A DNA stretch of 46,576 bases from Clostridia bacterium (GTDB taxonomy: Bacteria > Bacillota > Clostridia > Christensenellales > Borkfalkiaceae): positions 1 to 46,576 of the forward strand of contig CAAGHC010000050.1 in NCBI GenBank assembly GCA_900769565.1. Direction: 5' to 3'. Of this stretch, positions 40,983-46,576 are shown piece after piece. The stretch's first letter is position 1, and the number at the start of each line of letters is the position of its first letter. A model generated the notes under the pieces. That model was not told where the DNA came from and searched no databases. It saw nothing but the letters and a program-made list of their open reading frames with translations. The position numbers were made by a program, and so were the translations under genes.

Positions 40983-41016
40983 GTAAACTTATAGTTTAAA
41001 AATATTTAAATTTTGC

Positions 41017-41045
41017 TTTGGAATTTTCAATAAATGTGTTATAAT
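41017..41045 (+). promoter_or_regulatory. Promoter of glnS-ppiB
   Basis: TATAAT at 41040-41045 with TTTGGA at 41017-41022 (17 bp). The -35 box is weak. It is divergent from the glyS promoter. Confidence 0.6.
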
Positions 41046-41074
41046 CATTTTAATTAGAATTTTTAAGGTGTATT

Positions 41075-42712
41075 ATGACTGAAGCGACTAATTTTATCGA
41101 ACAGATTATTAACGAAGAACTTGAAAGTGGAAAGGTTAAGGAAGTTTACACCCGTTTTCCACCCGAACCCAACGGCTATCTTCATATCGGGCACGCTAAA
41201 TCTTTGTGCATTAACTTTGGTATGAAAGAAAAGTATAACGGCAAATGCAATCTTTTCTTGGACGACACTAACCCGTCGAAAGAAAAGACGGAATTTGTCG
41301 ACGCTATCAAAGCCGATATTAAATGGCTCGGTTTTTCTTACGATAAGGAAACTTACGCATCCGACTTTTTCCCGAAGATTTACGAGTTTGCAATCGAACT
41401 TATCAAAAAGGGTAAGGCTTTCGTTTGCGATATGAGCCCTGAAGAAATAAGTCAAAACCGTGGTACGCTTACCGAAGCAGGTAAAGAAAGCCCGTGGCGT
41501 AACAGAAGCGTGGAAGAAAACCTTGCACTTTTTATCGCTATGAAAAACGGTGAATTTATGGATGGGGAAAAGTGCCTTCGTGCAAAAATAGATATGGCGT
41601 CGCCAAATATCAATATGCGTGACCCTGTAATTTATAGAATACTTCGCCAAACCCACCACAGAACGGGGGACGAATGGTGTATTTATCCTATGTACGATTA
41701 TGCGCATCCTATTTGCGACTATTTACAAGGCGTAACTCACTCGCTCTGCACGCTTGAGTTTGAAGACCACCGTCCGCTTTACGATTGGGTAGGTATTGAA
41801 CTTGGCTTTAATCCCAAGCCCCGTCAAATAGAGTTTGCAAGGCTTAACGTAACTAATTTAGTAATGAGTAAAAGATACCTTAAAAAATTAGTTGAAGACG
41901 GCTCGGTAGACGGCTGGGACGACCCCAGAATGCCCACTTTAACCGGACTACGCAATCGTGGTATTCCGGCAGAGGCGTTAAAGGATTTCTGTGCGAGAAT
42001 AGGTGTAAGTAAGGCAAATTCTGAAGTTCAAATCAGTTATTTAGAGGCTTGTATTAGAGAATATTTGAATGCCAACGCAGAACGTGCAATGGCAGTGTTA
42101 AAGCCCTTAAAGGTTACTATTTCTAATTTCCCCGACGGCGTTACCGAACAGGTAGATTTTGAAATTAACCCCAACGAAGAAAAAAAGAGAACTAGAAAGA
42201 TTGATTTTTCTAAAAATATCTATATTGATGCCGACGACTTCTCACTCAATCCGCCACCCAAATATTTCCGTTTGAAAAAGGACGGTTACGTGCGCTTAAA
42301 GAGTGCTTACATAATTAAGTGTGACGACGTAATCTTAAACGACGACGGCTCTGTTAAAGAACTTATTTGCTCGTACGTGCCTGAAAGTAAGAGTGGTTCG
42401 GATACTTCTGGAATTAAGTGTAAAGGCGTTATTCAATGGGTTAACGCAGACACTTGTCGTGACGTGGGAATTCGTCAGTACGGCTATTTGTTGAACGACG
42501 AAGAATACGCAGGTCAAGACTTCTCTGAACGTATGAATAAAGATAGCGTTAAAGTGTTTAACGGCAAGGTAGAACCTTACGTTATGGATGGCGACGCTGA
42601 TACGGCTTATCAACTTATCCGTACGGGTTACTTTAAGAAACTTAACGTAAAGGGCAGAGAAGTAGTAAGCGAAATAGTTTCGTTAAAAGATAATTTCAAT
42701 AATAAAAAATAA
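41075..42712 (+). CDS. glnS: Glutaminyl-tRNA synthetase
   Basis: This class I synthetase charges tRNA-Gln directly. The 545-residue protein has FPPEPNGYLHIGHAKS, where the HIGH motif sits at about residues 37-40. LDDTNPSKE and the MSKRYLKKL motif (KMSKS equivalent) follow near 265. Two C-terminal beta-barrel anticodon-binding domains follow. The PPEPNGYLHIGHAKS pattern and the barrel domains separate it from glutamyl-tRNA synthetase. Many Firmicutes lack this enzyme and make Gln-tRNA by amidation through GatCAB, so its presence is notable. The ribosome site is AAGGTG. It is followed by ppiB after nine bases. Confidence 0.94.
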   Translation: MTEATNFIEQIINEELESGKVKEVYTRFPPEPNGYLHIGHAKSLCINFGMKEKYNGKCNLFLDDTNPSKEKTEFVDAIKADIKWLGFSYDKETYASDFFPKIYEFAIELIKKGKAFVCDMSPEEISQNRGTLTEAGKESPWRNRSVEENLALFIAMKNGEFMDGEKCLRAKIDMASPNINMRDPVIYRILRQTHHRTGDEWCIYPMYDYAHPICDYLQGVTHSLCTLEFEDHRPLYDWVGIELGFNPKPRQIEFARLNVTNLVMSKRYLKKLVEDGSVDGWDDPRMPTLTGLRNRGIPAEALKDFCARIGVSKANSEVQISYLEACIREYLNANAERAMAVLKPLKVTISNFPDGVTEQVDFEINPNEEKKRTRKIDFSKNIYIDADDFSLNPPPKYFRLKKDGYVRLKSAYIIKCDDVILNDDGSVKELICSYVPESKSGSDTSGIKCKGVIQWVNADTCRDVGIRQYGYLLNDEEYAGQDFSERMNKDSVKVFNGKVEPYVMDGDADTAYQLIRTGYFKKLNVKGREVVSEIVSLKDNFNNKK

Positions 42713-42721
42713 AGGTGAGTT

Positions 42722-43231
42722 ATGAGTAAAGTTTGTATTGAATTTGAAAACGGAAAGAAAATAAATTTACAACTTTGTCCCGAGCACGCCCCTTTAACGG
42801 TGGAAAACTTTATCGACCTTGTTAAGAGTGGTTTTTACGACGGTTTATGTTTTCACAGGGTAATCCCCGGCTTTATGATTCAGGGCGGTGGCTTTACTTA
42901 CGAAGGTGGGCTTAAACAAAAACAAGCACCCCGTACTATCAAGGGGGAATTCGCTATGAACGGCGTTAAAAACGACCTTCACCACGCTCCGGGCGTAATA
43001 TCCATGGCTAGAACTATGGACCCTAATTCTGCATCGTCACAGTTCTTTATCTGTGTGGACGACCAAGCCTATCTTGATGCGCAATACGCTGCGTTCGGAA
43101 AGGTTACCGACCAAGAAAGTATGGACGTTGCAATTGAGATTTCTAACGTTGAAACGACTAGTTGGGCGTACTACGACGACGTTCCCGTTGAACCCGTAGT
43201 TATTAAAAAAGCGTACATGATTGAAGAATAA
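42722..43231 (+). CDS. ppiB: Peptidyl-prolyl cis-trans isomerase, cyclophilin type
   Basis: This cyclophilin of 169 residues speeds proline isomerisation during protein folding. The core motifs are intact: FHRVIPGFMIQGGGF with the catalytic Arg and Phe-Met-Gln residues, then GVISMART and SASSQFFI. The C-terminal YAAFGKVTDQESMDV segment is also typical. There is no signal peptide, so it is cytoplasmic. It starts nine bases after glnS with an AAAGGTGAG ribosome site and ends at a strong terminator. The Trp of the cyclosporin-binding site is replaced in the YLDAQYAAFG stretch, as in most bacterial forms. Confidence 0.94.
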   Translation: MSKVCIEFENGKKINLQLCPEHAPLTVENFIDLVKSGFYDGLCFHRVIPGFMIQGGGFTYEGGLKQKQAPRTIKGEFAMNGVKNDLHHAPGVISMARTMDPNSASSQFFICVDDQAYLDAQYAAFGKVTDQESMDVAIEISNVETTSWAYYDDVPVEPVVIKKAYMIEE

Positions 43232-43235
43232 CGAT

Positions 43236-43275
43236 ATGGCGTAGCAATTTGGTTTGCTACGCCATCTTCGTTTTT
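43236..43275 (+). terminator. Intrinsic terminator of glnS-ppiB
   Basis: ATGGCGTAGCAA at 43236-43247 pairs with TTGCTACGCCAT at 43254-43265, then CTTCGTTTTT. Confidence 0.9.
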
Positions 43276-43285
43276 ATGCGCAAGG

Positions 43286-43960
43286 TTATAAAACCTTTCT
43301 GACTGCAAGTATTTCTCCGCTAACTCCGTCCATAAGCAAGGCCTTTACGTCATTATTAGTTACAATACCAACGTACCAGTAGGGCGTTTGGTCTTTAACT
43401 AAAATTCTGGCGTGAATTTCTGCGTTAAAGTTGCCGTTTTGGTCGGTGTAATTATCTAGTAACGGCGCTTGTAATTCTTTAAGTTTAATTAGTGCACTCT
43501 TGTAGTCCATTGCGTTTTTAGGCACTATTGAACTCATTAAAATTTCTTGTTTATCAGAGCCTTTAATTAGAAAAACTGTAAACTCGTTTTGGTCAAAACC
43601 GTCAATTTCCATTACTGCGGTAACCGAGTCGGTTACGGGGTTTAATTTAAAGTCGGCTTGATAATCGGTTTGGTTATGAGTTAACTTGATTTTATACGAA
43701 GTTCGATTATCGTCATTGCATAAAAGTTTGAAAGTCAGCAGGTTGGCTTTTTCGCTAGCAACGCCGTCGTTTTTTTGGTTTACTTCACGAAAACCGTACG
43801 ACGCTTTTATGTTAAGGTCGCCTAAAGTCCCTAAATATAAGTTAGAACGAAGTTCGCTAACGTAGTTTTCTAACGTGTCTTTTTTGGTGCAAGCAGATAG
43901 GGAAAATAAGCAAAGAACCGAACAAATCGTAATGCAAAAAAGGGCTATAAATCTTTTCAT
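43286..43960 (-). CDS. Predicted lipoprotein of unknown function
   Basis: This 224-residue protein has a classical lipoprotein signal: a basic MKR start, a hydrophobic stretch, and a lipobox LSAC with the acylated cysteine at residue 24. It should be anchored to the outer face of the membrane. I do not recognise a domain. The C-terminal 40 residues (PYWYVGIVTNNDVKALLMDG, then SGEILAVRKVL) resemble a small beta domain ending in a G-E-I-L-A-type strand seen in PepSY-like proteins, but this is weak. It is transcribed alone toward the ppiB terminator. The ribosome site GGAG follows a small hairpin (CATAC/GTATG at 43972-43987). Confidence 0.72.
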   Translation of the reverse strand: MKRFIALFCITICSVLCLFSLSACTKKDTLENYVSELRSNLYLGTLGDLNIKASYGFREVNQKNDGVASEKANLLTFKLLCNDDNRTSYKIKLTHNQTDYQADFKLNPVTDSVTAVMEIDGFDQNEFTVFLIKGSDKQEILMSSIVPKNAMDYKSALIKLKELQAPLLDNYTDQNGNFNAEIHARILVKDQTPYWYVGIVTNNDVKALLMDGVSGEILAVRKVL

Positions 43961-44037
43961 AAATCACACTCCATACGTTAAAGTATGAATAAAAGAAAAA
44001 AGTAATGATTATTTTGGAAAATTTCGTCTAAAAAGTA

Positions 44038-44066
44038 TTGATTTTTTGTCGCAACTTTGGTAAAAT
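44038..44066 (+). promoter_or_regulatory. Promoter of the 44115 gene (and possibly guaB)
   Basis: TTGATT at 44038-44043 and TAAAAT at 44061-44066 are 17 bp apart. Confidence 0.68.
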
Positions 44067-44114
44067 AGTAAAAATTATATTTTATAGTGGAAAAATTTTA
44101 AAAGGAGAACGGAA

Positions 44115-44711
44115 GTGAGCAAATTAGTATTGAAAACAATCGCAATAACTTTGGCGTCGGTTATCGGTGCGTGCTTGCTCACTTTTGGTGCGTTATCATT
44201 GTTTGCGCCCGCTACGGTTGCCCGTTTTTCAGACAGTATGGGTAATTCTTCCGTGGCGGTTTTCTTTTATGAAAAACAGTATAAAAAGACCAACGATATC
44301 GACGACTTGTCCATACTCGTTCTAAAACTTCAAGACCAAGGCGAAACGGTAAAGGAAGAGAGTTATTTAAAAGAAATGATTTCTCGTAGCGACTTTGAAG
44401 AATTTTGTAAAAGTCAGAACCAAAATCAAACCGACCTAGATAGCCGTGAATATTATTACGGGGCATATTCTATAACTCTTTGTAAAAACGGCAAGTTAGA
44501 CGACGCAATAAATTTTGGTAAGGAGTACGTGGAAGATTTCGGCTACACTTCGCTTAATCCTTTGCGCTTACTTATAGGCGAATATAAAAACGACAAAATA
44601 GAACTTGCCAAAGTTCGCTCTGGAATTATGACTGTAACGGTAAATCTTTCGGGTGAGCAGTTAACCTTGGCGCTGGGCGACCTTGTTAAACTTGACGGGT
44701 TATTAAATTAG
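44115..44711 (+). CDS. Membrane-anchored protein of unknown function
   Basis: This 198-residue protein has one N-terminal hydrophobic helix (about residues 8-32) and a charged, mostly helical remainder predicted to face outward or form a soluble domain. A pair of helical units (YYYGAYSITLCKNGKLDDAINFG) looks TPR-like, which would suit protein binding, but no repeat is certain. I do not recognise the family. The start is GTG 44115 after AAAGGAGAA. It lies 58 bases before guaB in the same direction and may be cotranscribed with it; no terminator separates them. Confidence 0.65.
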   Translation: MSKLVLKTIAITLASVIGACLLTFGALSLFAPATVARFSDSMGNSSVAVFFYEKQYKKTNDIDDLSILVLKLQDQGETVKEESYLKEMISRSDFEEFCKSQNQNQTDLDSREYYYGAYSITLCKNGKLDDAINFGKEYVEDFGYTSLNPLRLLIGEYKNDKIELAKVRSGIMTVTVNLSGEQLTLALGDLVKLDGLLN

Positions 44712-44769
44712 AAAATCATTAAAAGGTTTAAAACATCTTTCAATTATAAAAAAACAAAAGGAGAATACT

Positions 44770-46224
44770 ATGGGTATAATCATTAAAGAAGGCTTAACAT
44801 TTGACGACGTATTGCTTGTTCCACAGGCTAGTGAGATAATTCCGTCACAGGCAGACTTGTCCACAAACCTTACCGCAGGCATTAAACTTAACATTCCGCT
44901 ACTCTCTGCGGCAATGGATACCGTTACCGAAAGTAGACTTGCTATTGCTATGGCAAGGGAAGGTGGTATGGGTATTATCCATAAGAACATGTCGGTTGAA
45001 GAACAGGCTCAACACGTAGACAGGGTAAAGAGAAGTGAACACGGCGTTATTACCGACCCCTTCTTTTTAGCGCCCGACAACATGGTAAGCGAAGCCGTTG
45101 CGCTTATGGAAAAATACCGTATAAGCGGTGTTCCGATTGCTAAAGACGGTAAACTCGTAGGTATACTTACCAACCGTGATTTAAGGTTTGAAAGCAACTT
45201 TGCTCAACCCATAGACAATATAATGACCAAGACTAACTTGGTTACTGCGCCCGTTGGAACTTCGCTAGAAGATGCGCAAAAAATTCTTGGCAAGCACAGA
45301 ATTGAAAAACTTCCGATAGTTGATGAAAAGGGCTACTTAAAGGGACTTATCACCATTAAAGATATTGAAAAGGCTATTCAATACCCCAACTCTGCAAAAG
45401 ACAAGAACGGCAGACTTTTAGTTGGCGCTGCTGTAGGTATCTCTGCAAACACTTTAGAAAGGGTAGATGCGCTCGTTCAAGCAAAGGTTGACCTTATAAC
45501 CGTAGACAGCGCTCACGGACATTCTAAAAATATCATGAACGCAGTTAAAAGTATCAAGGCTAAATATCCTAACCTTCCCGTTATTGCAGGTAACGTTGCA
45601 ACGGCAGAGGCAACCGAAGCGCTTATCGACGCAGGTGCAGACGTTGTTAAGGTTGGTATCGGTCCTGGTTCTATATGTACGACTAGAATAGTTGCTGGTA
45701 TCGGCGTACCCCAACTTACTGCCGTTATGGACTGTGCTGAAAGGGCAGACAAGTTCGGTAAAAAGGTTATTGCTGACGGCGGTATTAAATATAGTGGCGA
45801 CATTACCAAGGCAATCGGTGGTGGCGCAGCTGCAGTTATGATAGGTTCGCTCTTTGCAGGTACTTTGGAAAGCCCTGGTGAAATTGAAATTTATCAAGGC
45901 AGAAGTTTCAAAGTTTACCGTGGTATGGGTTCGCTCTCTGCAATGGCTTGTGGTAGTAAGGATAGATACTTCCAAGAAAACGCTAAAAAACTCGTACCCG
46001 AAGGCGTTGAAGGTAGAGTTCCTTATCGTGGAGCGCTTTCTGAAATCGTATTCCAAATGTGCGGTGGTATCCGTGCAGGTATGGGATATTGTGGAACTAA
46101 AACGATTGACGAACTTCGCAAGAACGCTCAATTTGTTAAGATTACCGGTGCATCACTTGTTGAAAGCCATCCGCACGATATTTCTATTACTAAAGAATCG
46201 CCCAACTATTCACCCAGAAGTTAA
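44770..46224 (+). CDS. guaB: IMP dehydrogenase
   Basis: GuaB oxidises IMP to XMP with NAD, the committed step to guanine nucleotides. The 484-residue protein has the TIM barrel start (LTFDDVLLVPQASEIIP). Two CBS domains are inserted at about residues 95-205. The catalytic GSICTTRI loop carries Cys303, and the mobile flap region is near 400. It uses the IMP made by the pathway at 9.3-19.9 kb, but it has its own transcription unit and no visible purine or ZTP riboswitch. The ribosome site is AAAAGGAGAA. A structured RNA segment with a terminator follows directly. Confidence 0.96.
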   Translation: MGIIIKEGLTFDDVLLVPQASEIIPSQADLSTNLTAGIKLNIPLLSAAMDTVTESRLAIAMAREGGMGIIHKNMSVEEQAQHVDRVKRSEHGVITDPFFLAPDNMVSEAVALMEKYRISGVPIAKDGKLVGILTNRDLRFESNFAQPIDNIMTKTNLVTAPVGTSLEDAQKILGKHRIEKLPIVDEKGYLKGLITIKDIEKAIQYPNSAKDKNGRLLVGAAVGISANTLERVDALVQAKVDLITVDSAHGHSKNIMNAVKSIKAKYPNLPVIAGNVATAEATEALIDAGADVVKVGIGPGSICTTRIVAGIGVPQLTAVMDCAERADKFGKKVIADGGIKYSGDITKAIGGGAAAVMIGSLFAGTLESPGEIEIYQGRSFKVYRGMGSLSAMACGSKDRYFQENAKKLVPEGVEGRVPYRGALSEIVFQMCGGIRAGMGYCGTKTIDELRKNAQFVKITGASLVESHPHDISITKESPNYSPRS

Positions 46225-46246
46225 TTTTTGTAGTTTATAATAAAAG

Positions 46247-46347
46247 CTGATTAAAAAGCACCACTAATTTACCGCGTGTCCAAAAGGGATTTTTTGCGGT
46301 AGGTGCTGTCTTTGAAGAATCAGGCGTGGTGTGATGCCACGCCTTTT
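46247..46347 (+). ncRNA. Structured RNA segment after guaB, unknown
   Basis: This segment can form a nested fold. CTGATT (46247-46252) pairs with AATCAG (46318-46323), enclosing AGCACC (46257-46262) with GGTGCT (46302-46307), and inside it TACCGC (46270-46275) with GCGGTA (46296-46301), separated on one side by a seven-base bulge. A terminator follows, whose first base is shared with the outer stem. A TATAAT lies at 46236-46241 but without a good -35 box. It may be a 3' UTR structure of guaB or a small RNA. I do not recognise it as a known riboswitch. Confidence 0.45.
46323..46347 (+). terminator. Intrinsic terminator downstream of guaB
   Basis: GGCGTGG at 46323-46329 pairs with CCACGCC at 46337-46343, then TTTT. 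Confidence 0.8.
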
Positions 46348-46351
46348 CTCA

Positions 46352-46555
46352 TTATATTTGGTTTTCTTCATCTAATAAATCACCAAAATCGGGTAAATCT
46401 ATTGCTCCAACTAAATTGTAGATGATTTCTACGGTATGAGTATAATGTCCGTCAACTTAAAACACGCTTAAAGCGTTTCTACTCCGCACGGATTTAATAT
46501 CCGAATATGAAGTTGTAAGAATGTAGTACCTAAAAATTTGTACCACAATAAAACC
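46352..46555 (-). pseudogene. Decayed reading frame at the right edge
   Basis: On the minus strand a protein-like frame ends at 46352. Its last 34 codons contain DGHYTHTVEII, then YNLVGAIDLPDF and an acidic LLDEENQI tail. The same frame continues upstream for 32 codons after one in-frame TAA (46459-46457), before another stop at 46558-46556. The tail looks like the end of a real protein, perhaps a mobile-element protein, but I cannot name it. It may be a remnant or a chance frame. No start or ribosome site is visible. Confidence 0.3.
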
Positions 46556-46576
46556 CTAAATAAGCCGTTTTGTTTC

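Noticed and set aside
40913..41074. T-box leader before glyS
   Set aside because: The promoter leaves a leader of only about 35 nt and no T-box consensus is visible.
44712..44769. Purine or other riboswitch before guaB
   Set aside because: The gap is 58 bases, AT-rich and without a conserved aptamer core.
45454..46131. 225-residue open frame on the minus strand
   Set aside because: It lies wholly inside guaB, antisense, with Cys/Thr/Asn-rich composition typical of a shadow frame.
1..46576. CRISPR array, tRNA, rRNA, prophage or intact insertion sequence
   Set aside because: No regularly spaced repeats, cloverleaf sequences, phage genes or transposase genes were seen.

Overview
The window reads as a chromosome segment of a low-GC, anaerobic member of the Firmicutes, most likely a Clostridia-type organism. 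Supporting signs are strong Shine-Dalgarno sites, TTGACA/TATAAT promoters, three CIRCE operators with an hrcA-grpE-dnaK-dnaJ-prmA-mtaB cluster, a PerR-type regulator beside a reverse rubrerythrin, a second classical rubrerythrin, formate-tetrahydrofolate ligase, and an archaeal-type IMP cyclohydrolase in the purine operon. The species cannot be named from sequence alone. Almost all of the window is coding and ordinary. There is no CRISPR array, no tRNA or rRNA, no intact insertion sequence and no prophage.

Layout: (1) 1-4.9 kb: tail of a SASA-type esterase, galE with an MFS transporter, and a glutamine-dependent NAD synthetase. (2) 5.0-9.1 kb: perR with a Fur-type operator, reverse rubrerythrin, and the trkA-trkH potassium uptake pair. 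(3) 9.1-21.7 kb: one long de novo purine operon, purE-F-M-N-purO-AICAR transformylase-D-L-fhs, behind a ZTP riboswitch with an overlapping terminator. fhs makes the 10-formyl-THF that PurN and AICAR transformylase use, and the riboswitch senses the intermediate that builds up when that cofactor is short. (4) 21.7-22.1 kb: an unassigned minus-strand transcription unit of about 280 nt with its own promoter and terminator and a 16-codon ORF. (5) 22.1-37.2 kb: a RimK-like ATP-grasp ligase, then the stress region: hsp20 and htpG each with promoter plus CIRCE, a MacB-like ABC transporter, and the hrcA operon. That operon carries two tandem YgjV-like membrane proteins between dnaK and dnaJ and continues into prmA, mtaB and a HIT protein. 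(6) 37.3-46.6 kb: a Wzc-like fused polysaccharide co-polymerase/tyrosine kinase behind a leader with a possible attenuator, rubrerythrin, glyS, glnS-ppiB, a lipoprotein, a small membrane protein, guaB, a structured RNA segment, and a decayed reading frame at the right edge.

The least explained elements are the minus-strand transcript at 21745-22058, the attenuator-like leader with a 14-residue ORF at 37345-37454, the folded RNA segment after guaB, and the YgjV pair inside the heat-shock operon. All functional calls are by family recognition from the sequence; no search was run.
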